Origin: Candidatus Brocadiaceae bacterium
GTDB lineage: Bacteria > Planctomycetota > Brocadiia > Brocadiales > Brocadiaceae
Reading direction: 5' to 3'
Assembly (NCBI GenBank): GCA_015661205.1
Contig: JACVXV010000013.1
Coordinates: 1 to 49,311, forward strand
Length of the DNA stretch: 49,311 nt
Shown here in pieces: positions 36,197 to 45,155 of the stretch; position 1 is the stretch's first letter, and the number at the start of each line of letters is the position of its first letter. The notes under the pieces were generated by a model. The model was not told the DNA's origin and searched no databases. It worked only from the letters and a program-made list of their open reading frames with translations. Position numbers and translations under genes: made by a program.

Positions 36197-37174
36197 CTAT
36201 TTCACCTTCGCAGCCGCAGTCTTTACTTGCTTATTGTAGAGACCAAAGTAATCCTCTGCCTCTTTCGTCATGCCCTTCGCCAGGTATACCTTGCCGATGT
36301 CGTTGTAGGCTTCTATGTTGGTAGGCTCGGACATTACGGCAGTTTGAAATGCATTGATGGCGTCATCATATTGTTTTTTTGTCAGATAAATTTTACCCAG
36401 ACGATATTGGACTGACGCATTGCTCATGTTGACGTCAACGATCTTCGTGTAATATTGGAGTGCCAAATCGACGTCGCCGGTCTTTTCATAGAGAAGGCCG
36501 GTATTGTAGAGGGCGTTTTCTTGCTGTGGGTTAATTTCCAGCGTCTTTTTGAACTCCTCAAGGGCCTCTTTATCCATTCCCTTCATAGAGTAAACGATAC
36601 CCAGGTTCGAATGGGCTACGGCCAGACCAGGGTCTATTTCGATACACTTCTTAAAGGACTGGATGGCCTCATCGAATTTGCCGAGCTTAGAATAAGCAAT
36701 GCCCAGCAGAGAGTATGCAGACCGATTATCAAGGTTTATGAGCGTGGCCTTTTTAAAAGAGTCTATGGCTTGTTCAAATAAGCCTTTCTCAAAATACAGC
36801 GAACCCAGGTTGTACTGGGCGTCAAACGAGTTGGGTCTTTTTGCAATGACCACGAGAAATGCCGCAATCGCATCGTCGGGCATACCATTTTGCGCATAAG
36901 ACTTACCCATATCAGTGTATATATCAAGGTTCGTTGTATCTTTCGACAGCGCCTTCTTGTACATATCAATTGCCTCGGTATGGAGGCCGTATTGTGCATA
37001 TTTTAGTCCCTGTTTGTATTGTTCGGTTACAAAGTTTAAACCGGAGTGGGTACCGTTGTTTTTTGTTACCGGGGTGGTTGCGTCGTTTGAAAAACATTGG
37101 GTTGAATTCAGCAACAGTAATGCAATCGCTGCGCTGCAAAGGGTTGCTGTGGCTAGTGGCCATCTTTTCTGCAT
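36197..37174 (-). CDS. secreted tetratricopeptide-repeat protein
   Basis: A 325-residue protein with a signal peptide (ATLCSAAIALLLLNSTQCFS) and about seven TPR units. Examples are TNLDIYTDMGKSYAQNGMPD and DNRSAYSLLGIAYSKLGKFD. The last helix ends TKEAEDYFGLYNKQ. It is expected in the periplasm or paryphoplasm as a scaffold. The frame is open to 37321, but the ATG at 37174 is chosen since it starts the signal peptide and has GGAG eight bases before it. No partner gene is adjacent. Confidence 0.85.
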   Translation of the reverse strand: MQKRWPLATATLCSAAIALLLLNSTQCFSNDATTPVTKNNGTHSGLNFVTEQYKQGLKYAQYGLHTEAIDMYKKALSKDTTNLDIYTDMGKSYAQNGMPDDAIAAFLVVIAKRPNSFDAQYNLGSLYFEKGLFEQAIDSFKKATLINLDNRSAYSLLGIAYSKLGKFDEAIQSFKKCIEIDPGLAVAHSNLGIVYSMKGMDKEALEEFKKTLEINPQQENALYNTGLLYEKTGDVDLALQYYTKIVDVNMSNASVQYRLGKIYLTKKQYDDAINAFQTAVMSEPTNIEAYNDIGKVYLAKGMTKEAEDYFGLYNKQVKTAAAKVK

Positions 37175-37240
37175 TCTTGAGTCTCCGTTCGAAAGTAGTT
37201 GTTTTATAATTTTACAACAATGCTTGTAAAAAATACCCCT

Positions 37241-37274
37241 CCCCGGAAAAAGGCAGGGGGTGGGTTTTCCGGGG
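37241..37274 (-). terminator. rho-independent terminator downstream of the metal-transporter genes
   Basis: Perfect 10-bp arms CCCCGGAAAA and TTTTCCGGGG with a 14-base loop. On the minus strand they are followed by GGGGTATTTTTTAC. It lies 111 bases past the znuB stop and ahead of the TPR gene, so it would end the metal-transport transcript. Confidence 0.6.
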
Positions 37275-37384
37275 TGTATGAGATCGTATCGCTTTGCCGT
37301 AGCTATTGTTACAAACCTCATCTACCCCCAAACCCGCATAAATAAAATGAATTCCACCTATCTTTAACATCATATACTATCACG

Positions 37385-38269
37385 TTAGTTCCCTATAATG
37401 CTATTCTTTTTTGTTTTTATGAGTATTTTTCCTAAGAAAAGCAGCGAAAGTATTATGCACAAAAGGGCGACGTCCGTGGGGCCGGTCGGAAGGTCGAACC
37501 GGTAGGAAACGTAAAAACCGAGGAAGGCGGCAACCACCCCAATAACCGATGAGACAATACAAAAGAGGAAGATACCGCGGGTAACCATTCTTGCGGCAAT
37601 GGCCGGAATTAAAAGGAAACCGAAGATGACCAGGGCGCCGACGGTCATTACCCCAAAAGATATGACAACGCCGATGATCAGATAGAGCAGGACGTCCCAC
37701 AGGATAACCCTTTTGCCGATGGTGGTTGCCATATCGACGTCATAAGACACCAGTATGAAGTTGCGGTGAAATCCGATTAAGACAACAAAGATTACGCCAT
37801 AAATAGCAACCATAGACCACAAATAGGCGTCGGGGACGGAAAGTATCTCCCCCTTCAGCAAAGAAAGCACCTCCGACTGCCCGAATGGATTCCAGGACAC
37901 AAACAAGATGGAAGCCGCCCCGGCCAGGGCGTAAGTGAATCCGATGCGATTTTCCGTGAACCCCTTCCCCTTCCTTTCGAGGACCGACAGGGTAAAGATA
38001 GTAATAAGTGTAAATACGATAGAGCCGGCCAGGGCCATTGTCTTTTCCGATTCCATGTGCGGTAAAAAATGCCACCCGATGGAATGCAGTAAGAAGGCAA
38101 AGGCAATGCCCGCGTTGGAAACCTGAGGCAAGGCGATGCCCAACAAAACCATGCGCCGCAGCATGAAAAAAATACCCACTTGAGGACATACCAGGCCTAC
38201 CAGTAAACTGGCATAAAGGGTATTTTTTAAAAGGAAATGAGGACTCAGTATTTCGATTAGTTGTTCCAT
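37385..38269 (-). CDS. znuB: metal ABC transporter permease (ZnuB-type)
   Basis: A 294-residue membrane protein with about eight helices, ABC-3 family. It is recognised by QVGIFFMLRRMVLLGIALPQ, VLLIGFHRNFILVSYDVDMA and SFGVMTVGALVIFGFLLIPA. It forms the inner-membrane channel for Zn2+ or Mn2+/Fe2+ uptake with the ATPase encoded 15 bases upstream. Metal identity cannot be read from the sequence; zinc is the default for this layout. Confidence 0.88.
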   Translation of the reverse strand: MEQLIEILSPHFLLKNTLYASLLVGLVCPQVGIFFMLRRMVLLGIALPQVSNAGIAFAFLLHSIGWHFLPHMESEKTMALAGSIVFTLITIFTLSVLERKGKGFTENRIGFTYALAGAASILFVSWNPFGQSEVLSLLKGEILSVPDAYLWSMVAIYGVIFVVLIGFHRNFILVSYDVDMATTIGKRVILWDVLLYLIIGVVISFGVMTVGALVIFGFLLIPAIAARMVTRGIFLFCIVSSVIGVVAAFLGFYVSYRFDLPTGPTDVALLCIILSLLFLGKILIKTKKNSIIGN

Positions 38270-38284
38270 TAGTTATACCGTAGA

Positions 38285-38980
38285 TTACGTTTTTAGCCCT
38301 GTAAACATTGAAAGCATCTCTGCCATATTACCGAGGTTTAATTTGTTATCGTGAATCCACAGTAGTTCGTTTATCCAGTGGGGAAGACTGTGGATTTCAT
38401 GGGTGACCATGAGAACGGTTAGGTTATGCTTTTTGTGCAATTGGGAGATAAGTTCCATAATTATTTTCTGTGCAAAAATGTCAACCCCCGTTATGGGTTC
38501 GTCGAGGAGCAGTATATCAGGCTCCGTGGCGAGCGCACGCGCAATAAGAATGCGCTGTTTTTGGCCGCCCGACAGTTGAGAAAACAGTTGCCGCTTTTGC
38601 TCCAGTAAACCGACGTCTTTCAAACACTGCTCCACCAAAAGGCGGCTAGTTTTGGAAATGGAACAAAATGGTTTTATTTGCCCGAAGGTTCCCATGGATA
38701 CCACCTCTCCGGCGGTAAACGGGTATATCTCGTCAAGAAACATCCGCTGCGGAACGTAGCCGAGCCGTGGATGGGCGCCGGTTCCATAAATAACGGAACC
38801 ACAGACCGGGGGAATAAGCCGCAGAATGGTTTTGAACAGGGTGGTTTTCCCGGAACCATTGGGACCCACCAGGACGGTGAATGCTCCCTTCCTAATAGAA
38901 AAGTTCACGTCTCTGAGTACCGGATTGCCGTGATATCCGATGGTTACGTCTTGTAATGTAATACAATTTTCTGTGTGCAT
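38285..38980 (-). CDS. znuC: metal ABC transporter ATP-binding protein (ZnuC-type)
   Basis: A 231-residue ABC ATPase. Walker A is GPNGSGKTTLFKTIL, the Q-loop follows in LGYVPQRMFLDE, the signature is QLSGGQKQRILIARAL, Walker B is ILLLDEPITGVD and the switch His is in MVTHEIHSL. It is followed by the permease gene. About 520 bp of repeats separate it from the binding-protein gene znuA, which is unusual for a znu operon. Confidence 0.9.
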   Translation of the reverse strand: MHTENCITLQDVTIGYHGNPVLRDVNFSIRKGAFTVLVGPNGSGKTTLFKTILRLIPPVCGSVIYGTGAHPRLGYVPQRMFLDEIYPFTAGEVVSMGTFGQIKPFCSISKTSRLLVEQCLKDVGLLEQKRQLFSQLSGGQKQRILIARALATEPDILLLDEPITGVDIFAQKIIMELISQLHKKHNLTVLMVTHEIHSLPHWINELLWIHDNKLNLGNMAEMLSMFTGLKT

Positions 38981-38989
38981 GGGTAGTTA

Positions 38990-39504
38990 TTGTTTAGTAG
39001 GGACACGGCGCGCCGTGTCCTTGCGTGTGAATATAAAAAACATCTTGTAGCGCGGGGGTTCATCCCCCGCTGGGTGTGCATCCCCAATACCATTGCCGGC
39101 CATGAAGGCAGGCACTACACAAACGCCGTCGCCGTAGGCGACCTGATTCACTCATTCCCAAGCTCCAGCTTGGGAATGCGCCTGTACCAGAAGATCCAGC
39201 TTCATTTAGTTTTCGGGAACAAAACAATAATAAATTCCAGGAAAGATAAATGTCCCATCCATATTAAACATCCTTTTCTGTCGCCCCTTCAGGGCTTGTT
39301 ATATTATTCCATTTTACCAGGGGCTTCACCACTGGCTATATCCTTTCAGCCCTTCGGGCCTGCGGTAGGGCGAACCTTTAGGTTTGCGCCCCCTGGTACA
39401 TATTCAGACAATTGCAAGGCGTAGGGGCGGGGTTTCCCCGCCCTTTATTAACCGAGTGCAATCACTGGTATGTATTCAAAGAGTTGCAAGGCTGAAGCCC
39501 TGCC
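38990..39504. repeat. composite repeat island between znuC and znuA (about 0.5 kb)
   Basis: No gene. Units seen in order: a perfect 20-bp palindrome GGACACGGCGCG... at 39001-39020; a CATCCCCCGC hairpin near 39050-39072; the CCCAAGCTCCAGCTTGGG unit at 39153-39220 (inverted relative to 12331-12385); the CGCCCCTTCAGGGCTTG/AGGGGCTTCACC unit at 39276-39400; and GGGGCGGGGTTTCCCCGCCC near 39425-39445. The same units build the 12-13 kb, 42 kb and 48 kb islands. Confidence 0.85.
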
Positions 39505-40410
39505 CTACTTCAGCGCAGAAACAATCTTGCCTATAGTATAGTCAAAAAACGACAAATAATCTTCCGTTTCTTTTTGCCCTCCTGCCATGATTGGCAGAAT
39601 CACAATCTTTGCCCCGGTCTGCGATGCAACAAATTCAGGGGTTTTGCGTTCCCTGAATTCCTCGACGATGATGAGTTTTACCCCTTCGTTCTTCATCATG
39701 GGTACCAGGCCGTTGATGTGCGTGGGGGATGGCGGGATTCCCGGTTTTTGCTCAAGCTCTCCCACCACGTTGAGATTAAACCGCTGCGCAAAATAGGAAA
39801 AGGTCTTGTGATACGTAACTACCTTTGTCCCGCGAAACGGCTCCACCGCCTTTTGCCACTCGGCCAGCTTCCGGTCAAGCCTCTGTGTGAAATTCTTTAC
39901 GTTTTCTTTGTAATAGCCGCTATTTTCCTTATCTATTTGACACAACTGCTCGCAGAGTTGCGCGGCAAATATCTTCCCGTTGGCCGGGTCCAGCATGTAG
40001 TGGGGATTTCCGCACGGATGGATGTCTCCCATGGCGCGGGTGGTTTCCGTGGCGGCGATTTCCAGGGGAAGGATTCCCGTTGACGCAACCACACATCCGG
40101 GGGTCCCCGGCAGTATTTTTTTGTTTCTTGCGCTTTGAACCAATGGCGATAGCCACCCCGATTCCAACTGTAACCCCCCATCGATAAGCATATCCGCCTT
40201 ATTGAGCTTCACAATAAAACTCGGCTTCGCGTCCACGAAGTGCGGGTCTTCCGTGGGCTTTGCAATACTGGTCACCTCCACCTTGTCTCTCCCAATTTCC
40301 TTAGCAATAGCGCCCAGATCTGGCGTTGTGGCAACAATATTTAATTTGGCATGGGCTATGGACACCCATCCAACGACGATCAGTAGGCAAAAACACCATT
40401 TTATTTTCAT
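39505..40410 (-). CDS. znuA: metal ABC transporter substrate-binding protein (ZnuA-type)
   Basis: A 301-residue cluster A-I binding protein. Its signal peptide ends AHA before KLN. Candidate metal ligands are in the expected places: TEDPHFVDAKPS, GNPHYMLDPANG and VTYHKTFSYFAQRF, and a C-terminal region KLIIVEEFRERKTPE. There is no His-rich loop of the kind found in some zinc-specific members. A strong AAGGAGG precedes the ATG. The outer-membrane protein gene lies 17 bases upstream, so the two are co-transcribed. Confidence 0.88.
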   Translation of the reverse strand: MKIKWCFCLLIVVGWVSIAHAKLNIVATTPDLGAIAKEIGRDKVEVTSIAKPTEDPHFVDAKPSFIVKLNKADMLIDGGLQLESGWLSPLVQSARNKKILPGTPGCVVASTGILPLEIAATETTRAMGDIHPCGNPHYMLDPANGKIFAAQLCEQLCQIDKENSGYYKENVKNFTQRLDRKLAEWQKAVEPFRGTKVVTYHKTFSYFAQRFNLNVVGELEQKPGIPPSPTHINGLVPMMKNEGVKLIIVEEFRERKTPEFVASQTGAKIVILPIMAGGQKETEDYLSFFDYTIGKIVSALK

Positions 40411-40427
40411 ACCTTCATCCTCCTTAA

Positions 40428-42044
40428 CTAAAATTTATGCGCGCCGTGCGAACCCAGCAAAAATTCACATTGCAGCATCACGGAATGTTCAGAACTGTTG
40501 TTTCCCAACACGTCATCGTAGTTATATTGCAGCCGTATCTTTGAAAATTCGGATGAATAAAACGTGAGATTAGGCGAAAGCCTCCAGCGTTCAAACCCTA
40601 AAGGGTCGGCAGCCTCTTTCTCTCCATCAACGTAATCCCCGCGGATTCCGGCCACCCATCGCTTATTGAACCCCCAGCACAACTGCGAATAGGCGCCCCA
40701 GTTATCCATCGTTTCTTCGGACAAACCGGCGTCTATATCTTCGCCCGCCTCGAAATGCCTTCCCATAACCTCCGTCTGCCAGGTTACAAAGGGAAATCCG
40801 CCACTTGCATACCTGGATTTCCACTTCCAGAACATGTCAAGTCCGTAGATCAGGGTATCCCTATCGGTTCCGGTGGAATTTGGGCCAAAGGCCGCCGATG
40901 CGCCCAGCAAGAGGGTCTGCTCATTCGTTACATCGAAAGAGGTGGCAATGCGCTGTGTATAAAGCATGTCGTCCATGCTGCGCACGCGGGTTTCAGCGGC
41001 TTCGCGCCCAAACAATGCCTCTTCATTCCTGAAGCTGTGGGCGGTTTCCCCCTGGCTGTTTTGCACGGCAAAGAATAATTCCGTATAGTTGCTCGTGGGC
41101 GCCAGCCACGAAAGCCTTGCCCCGGGGCCGCGCAATCCATCAGGTCCGAGAAACCTGCCGTTGACTAACGGCTGGTCTGCAAAGCTCCACGCGTGGGGAT
41201 GTTGTGGGTTCAGCCTCCCAAACTCTGTAAAGAACGTCCCTGCCTTTACCTGTAAATTTAAGGGAAGTGACATAGAGGTGAGAAAGGCCTCTTCTACTTC
41301 AAGAAGCGATTCCCCATCCTTATCAATTTGAAACACAATGCTGGCCTGTCCGTTAAAGTATGGGTCTATGGCCCCATCGAAGGTTGTTTCCAGGTTTTGA
41401 ACCGTAAACCCACGCTGATTGGGGTCGTGTGCGCCCGTCTCAAGGGTTTCGAAATCCCCCGTAGAACCTGCAGCCGCAAACAACCCATCAAAAGAAATAT
41501 TCATATAGCTCTTTCCCGAGCTTAACAAGGTCAAAGGCTGTGCGGGCGACCACTTTCCGCTCTCAGGGTTCTCTGCCTGTGGGACAGCGGATGCCGTTTG
41601 CCGGGAATCTTCGGATTGCGAATAAGGGGCATTCGGTCTCTTTTCTAACGGTGAACCGGAGTTTTGTTCCACTTCAGGGGAATTGGACTCCATTTCCCCT
41701 GATTTTCCGGCAACAGAAACAGGGGTGTTTTTTTCACCAGGCGCGTCTTTGTTTTCTCCACGGACGGCTTCGGCAGGTTTCATTGGCTGGCCGGTGTTTT
41801 CCGCTATCAGCCTTCCCTTGTTCTCAAGAGTGGCAATCTTTTCCTGCATCTCGCCAAAACGCCGCTCGTAATCACGCCTCATATCTTCAAGCGCAGCCTT
41901 CATACCTTGCAATTGGCCGTCAAGCTCACTATATCCATCTCCAGCGCTTTGCCCAGCCACAGAAGGTGGTTCATTAAAACCATACGAAGTAAAACACTCC
42001 AGAAAAAACAGACATGCCATAAGAGGGCAGATTATTCGCCACAT
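40428..42044 (-). CDS. outer-membrane beta-barrel protein linked to metal uptake
   Basis: A 538-residue exported protein. A signal peptide is followed by a coiled coil (about 35-75, LQGMKAALEDMRRDYERRFG), a Ser/Pro/Glu-rich linker, and a C-terminal half with alternating aromatic strands typical of porins (SYMNISFDGLFAAAG, VKAGTFFTEFGRLNPQH, the final EHSVMLQCEFLLG). The domain plan matches trimeric porins with a coiled-coil peptidoglycan-binding stem. It is 17 bases from znuA, which suggests it lets the metal through the outer membrane. The specific family is not assigned. Confidence 0.75.
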   Translation of the reverse strand: MWRIICPLMACLFFLECFTSYGFNEPPSVAGQSAGDGYSELDGQLQGMKAALEDMRRDYERRFGEMQEKIATLENKGRLIAENTGQPMKPAEAVRGENKDAPGEKNTPVSVAGKSGEMESNSPEVEQNSGSPLEKRPNAPYSQSEDSRQTASAVPQAENPESGKWSPAQPLTLLSSGKSYMNISFDGLFAAAGSTGDFETLETGAHDPNQRGFTVQNLETTFDGAIDPYFNGQASIVFQIDKDGESLLEVEEAFLTSMSLPLNLQVKAGTFFTEFGRLNPQHPHAWSFADQPLVNGRFLGPDGLRGPGARLSWLAPTSNYTELFFAVQNSQGETAHSFRNEEALFGREAAETRVRSMDDMLYTQRIATSFDVTNEQTLLLGASAAFGPNSTGTDRDTLIYGLDMFWKWKSRYASGGFPFVTWQTEVMGRHFEAGEDIDAGLSEETMDNWGAYSQLCWGFNKRWVAGIRGDYVDGEKEAADPLGFERWRLSPNLTFYSSEFSKIRLQYNYDDVLGNNSSEHSVMLQCEFLLGSHGAHKF

Positions 42045-42407
42045 AGTATTCTCCTGTCAAAAACTATCAGAGGGTAATGTGACAGACCTCGCCGGTGTTT
42101 CATCCTTTTCGGTCGCGGCAACGCTTATTGGGCTGTGCGGACGTTGTTATGCACACCCGGGTACGCTTTTATATCGACGCCCGTGGCAACGGCATTTGTA
42201 GCGCCGGCCTTCATGGCCGGCAATGGGATTGGGAATGCACTCCCAGCGGGGGATAAACCCCCTCGTACGTAGGGCAAGGCTTTAGCCTTGCAACTGCCTG
42301 AATACGTACCAGGGAATGCACCCGCTTGCAACCCTAAAGGGGGTCGCCTTACCAAAAAGGACATAGCGTGTAAGCGGTCTGTTACCAGTTATAAATAGGT
42401 AGTCTGA
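42045..42407. repeat. gap with palindromic repeats (42163-42360)
   Basis: No gene. It contains TTGTAGCGCCGGCC/GGCCGGCAATGG near 42195-42224 (relative of 12766-12795), GCGGGGGATAAACCCCCTC near 42246-42264 and GTAGGGCAAGGCTTTAGCC near 42272-42292 (relative of 12098-12120). The order of these three units resembles part of the 12-13 kb island. Confidence 0.75.
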
Positions 42408-42815
42408 TTATACGAAAAGACAGGGAGAAGGGGGTGGACGGATGGTAAATTTACGAAGGGGTAACGTGGGAATAATCGGATTTGAATAGCACACCGTCCG
42501 AACGATAACGTAATCGAAGTGTGTGTTATCAAGAAAAATCTGCCCAGGTGTTGAAGGCGTTTTTAACCACTGGCAAACCTGGCATGTGGCGGCGTCGTGC
42601 CGCGAGGAATCTTGCACCATGCTGCCGGATAAAACAACCGGCGCATCGTGAGGCACAGACACGGGCTGCAATGAGTGGCCGCAGTGCTTGCCATTGATAA
42701 TATTTTCATGAAGCCCGCCCAGGGTGAAACACAAAAAAAGATAGGGCAGCAGCAGAAAGACAACTACCGGGCTGGTGAAACCTTTATTTTTTATGAGGTT
42801 TTTTAACAATGCCAT
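42408..42815 (-). CDS. small membrane-anchored Cys/His protein upstream of znu cluster
   Basis: A 135-residue protein with one N-terminal hydrophobic segment (SPVVVFLLLPYLFLCFTLGG). A Cys/His-containing exported part follows (GKHCGHS, RHDAATCQVCQWLK), loosely like DUF2946 proteins found next to metal-handling genes. A metal-binding role is plausible because of the CxxC and His residues and the neighbouring outer-membrane and ZnuA genes in the same direction, 363 bp downstream. I cannot assign a firm family. Confidence 0.55.
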   Translation of the reverse strand: MALLKNLIKNKGFTSPVVVFLLLPYLFLCFTLGGLHENIINGKHCGHSLQPVSVPHDAPVVLSGSMVQDSSRHDAATCQVCQWLKTPSTPGQIFLDNTHFDYVIVRTVCYSNPIIPTLPLRKFTIRPPPSPCLFV

Positions 42816-43165
42816 TTTGGGGACTGCATGAAAGTGGTTGCAAATTAAATGGGCACGCTAAACGAGCCGAAACCGATTTGATAATAATCCCGTTTTCAGA
42901 TAGAGTCAAGCAAAAACGCCATCGATTGACATTTATAGTTCCCCCCCCGCGAATCCATCCGTAAACGTGGGGGAAAAAGGAGGAAATTTGGTTGCGGCTC
43001 AGAAAAGTTCTTTTTAGTTATATGGCCTGTCTTTTAATAGTGGTGGTACTGTTATAAAAACAAACCCACGTGTCAGAACACTTTTACAACCTTAAGATAG
43101 GCAAGCGCCTGACACGTGGGTAATTTTCGAAATAAGCTGTTTTTCTTAAATTCAGAATTCTAACA
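42816..43165. other. 350-bp gap, no gene seen
   Basis: It holds the likely promoter area of the small Cys/His gene (no clear boxes found) and the 13-bp inverted repeat at 43064-43121. No Zur-type operator could be picked out by eye. Confidence 0.5.
43056..43121 (-). terminator. terminator-like inverted repeat after the secreted-protein gene
   Basis: Perfect 13-bp arms ACCCACGTGTCAG (43064-43076) and CTGACACGTGGGT (43109-43121) with a 32-base loop. On the minus strand the stem is followed by TTGTTTTTA, as expected for an intrinsic terminator 45 bases after the stop. The loop is unusually long, so a protein site or RNA element is possible instead. Confidence 0.5.
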
Positions 43166-43657
43166 TCAGTTGCCACAAGGCCCCTCATACGTAAAGTTCA
43201 GCGATCCATCAACACCGTCACCATTCCAATCATACGTACCAGTACCGGTTTTGGCCCTTTTGAACTTTTTGTCTGCAACCCCTTTTACAATATAATATTG
43301 AAGGTCGCAAGTTGTTGGATTTGTTACGGTAAAGGTATAATTCTTTCCCTTATAGCTGCCTGATACGTCAAACGCTCCCGTATAGCCACAAGACTGTGCA
43401 CCGTTTGCCGTACCGGTAATCTTACCCTTCGCTATGGCAAGGCAATAATGTATACCAAAATTATCCACAAATTCCCTTTTCTTTACTTTCAGAATGTCGT
43501 CAAATGGTCCTTCTTCAATCGTATAGGGTTCAACATAAGCACCGGCTTCACTCGTACTGGACGTCTTTGGTGGATATTCATCGCCAGCATTCACGATAAA
43601 TGGTGAAAGGCTTATTGGTAACAACAATAAGCAAAACATAAGTAATAGCTTTTTCAT
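43166..43657 (-). CDS. secreted hypothetical protein
   Basis: A 163-residue protein with a clear signal peptide (KLLLMFCLLLLPISLSPFIV, cleavage after VNAG). The mature domain is Gly/Thr-rich and beta-like, with four Cys (HYCLAIAKG, GAQSCGYTG, NPTTCDLQYY, the terminal GPCGN) that could form two disulfides. AAAGGAGGA is optimally placed before the ATG. No family recognised. It is a monocistronic gene with its own terminator-like repeat, in an otherwise gene-poor stretch. Confidence 0.7.
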   Translation of the reverse strand: MKKLLLMFCLLLLPISLSPFIVNAGDEYPPKTSSTSEAGAYVEPYTIEEGPFDDILKVKKREFVDNFGIHYCLAIAKGKITGTANGAQSCGYTGAFDVSGSYKGKNYTFTVTNPTTCDLQYYIVKGVADKKFKRAKTGTGTYDWNGDGVDGSLNFTYEGPCGN

Positions 43658-44061
43658 AAGTATCCTCCTTTAAATTTATAATAGATTTTCTTCGGCACTT
43701 CGCATCCACTCCTCTTACCTATCTGTACCTCCTTTCAATATCGAAAGAAATACCCATCTTACTTGGTTTTAAGAAGAATCCACACTTCTCATTTTCGCTT
43801 TACCACTACTGCCAAAATATCTTATAGCTCACCCTCCCTTTCTCAGTTCTGCCACTTATATTATAACATAAAACCAGAAAATAACAAAACCAGCCAAATG
43901 AATGTTCTTAATTGAAAACTATTTAGAGAGAATGTATGATTTTCGCGAAAGGAGAAAAATGGACATTGTCAAAATAGGGACAAAAGTCTCATACAAAGCT
44001 TAACTCAAGGCTTCGCAAAAAATATTTTTACTGAAAATGTCAAAACAATTTTTGGTAGACA
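43658..44061. other. 404-bp gene-free region
   Basis: AT-rich leader of the secreted-protein gene followed by non-coding sequence. A second strong AAAGGAGGT on the minus strand (near 43728-43737) has no start codon at a usable distance. Nothing else seen. Confidence 0.5.
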
Positions 44062-44415
44062 CTATGGGTATGAAGCCCCGATTTGTGCTATTAACTTTAC
44101 CAATGCGGACTCGATATGGGATAGTTTTACATCCGGTGGGAGGGAATACCGTGGGATGGCAACGATATCTACCGAAATCTTCAACAGATGTTTGTTCAAC
44201 CGGTACGCCTCCCTGAGCAGCCTTTTCACCCGGTTGCGGCGCACGGCATTTCCAACCTTTTTGCTTACCACCAGCCCCAGCCGCGAGACGCCCAGGCTGT
44301 TTGGCATTACATAAAGGACAAGCTTCCCGTTCTTAACTACCTTTCCCTCCTGGAAAACCTTTTCAAACTCCCTCTTTTTTCTTAGCCGTTCTTGTTTGGT
44401 AAACCGGAAGTCCAT
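44062..44415 (-). CDS. rnpA: ribonuclease P protein component
   Basis: A 117-residue basic protein that binds the RNase P RNA for tRNA 5' maturation. The hallmark RNR motif region is VVSKKVGNAVRRNRVKRLLRE, within the RnpA fold, preceded by KKREFEKVFQEGK. The usual rpmH gene is not upstream: the 160 bases before the start code for no L34, and the following sequence is repeat-like. Downstream yidD/yidC are also missing. The gene has therefore been separated from the classical rpmH-rnpA-yidC order. Confidence 0.92.
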   Translation of the reverse strand: MDFRFTKQERLRKKREFEKVFQEGKVVKNGKLVLYVMPNSLGVSRLGLVVSKKVGNAVRRNRVKRLLREAYRLNKHLLKISVDIVAIPRYSLPPDVKLSHIESALVKLIAQIGASYP

Positions 44416-44561
44416 AAATTATGCGCCTTTGTTTTCTTTCTGTAGTGTTTGTAAAGTGGATAGGAAACAATTCAGTCGGTATTACCCCCCTGGCAAGCTT
44501 CTCTTTTTGCCTAAGTATAACCTCTCCGTAGTACCCTGACAAATGTATTATTGTGAAATCG

Positions 44562-44605
44562 GTACTACAATCCATCAACTTCTTGTTTTTTCTGCGTGTT
44601 TTTCA
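44562..44605 (-). repeat. 44-bp interspersed repeat copy 2
   Basis: Matches 7731-7774 at 41 of 44 positions on the opposite strand. It is followed on the same strand by rnpA. Confidence 0.8.
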
Positions 44606-44757
44606 TGCCGCCATTTCCGTAAGCGCTTTAATATCAAGGGACGAAGAACCTGCGACAATGCCGGGCAACTGCCCAACGCAAGCCCGTTAAGCAGCTTTGC
44701 CCAGTCAGTCTTTAGCTGCTCATGGACAGGAATAAAATTCAACCTAGGAATAACCAC

Positions 44758-45069
44758 ATGAACGCCAAAGTCAACCCCTCATCAATTAGCTTCCGCCCTA
44801 TCACCGACAATGACCTTGAGTTCCTCTACAAGGTCTATGCCTCCACCCGCAGCGAAGAGATGGCCGTAACGGTATGGAGAAATGAGGAGATAGACGCCTT
44901 TTTGCGCATGCAGTTCAGGTTACAACATACCCAGTATCTGCAAAACAACCCCCATGCGTCTTTTAACGTGATACTCGTGGACACAACCCCGGCCGGGAGT
45001 TGTAAAAGTAAACGAACTGATTGCCGATGCGCTAAAACGTACCAATGGAAACAAGGCACAGGCTGCTAA
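44758..45069 (+). pseudogene. GNAT acetyltransferase, 5' fragment
   Basis: The ATG at 44758 starts a good GNAT N-terminus (ISFRPITDNDLEFLYKVYAS, then RMQFRLQHTQYLQNNP and FNVILVD). About 75 codons match the family, then the frame leaves it near 44985, before the acetyl-CoA binding core. The rest of the frame is an out-of-phase reading of the Fis-type fragment. Inactive. Confidence 0.75.
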
Positions 45070-45136
45070 AATACTCAAGATTGATTACAAGACCATGTAT
45101 TCCAAGGTAAAGAAATACGGGCAAGAAAGAAGCTGA
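44999..45136 (+). pseudogene. Fis-type helix-turn-helix, 3' fragment of a sigma-54 activator
   Basis: The 45 codons before the TGA at 45134 encode VNELIADALKRTNGNKAQAA then [18 protein letters not shown], the C-terminal DNA-binding domain typical of NtrC-family activators. The AAA+ and receiver parts are missing; the sequence before it is the GNAT fragment. It precedes the GvpH piece, so the regulator may once have controlled the gas-vesicle genes. Confidence 0.75.
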
Positions 45137-45155
45137 AGGCCTACATGACGTTGGA

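Noticed and set aside
44575-44757. 60-codon minus-strand frame (text like KTDWAKLLNGLALGSCPALS)
   Set aside because: The sequence has a protein-like look and could be a remnant of a mobile gene, but I recognise no family, the start is GTG without a ribosome site, and it is tied to the 44-bp repeat. Mentioned only in the repeat finding.
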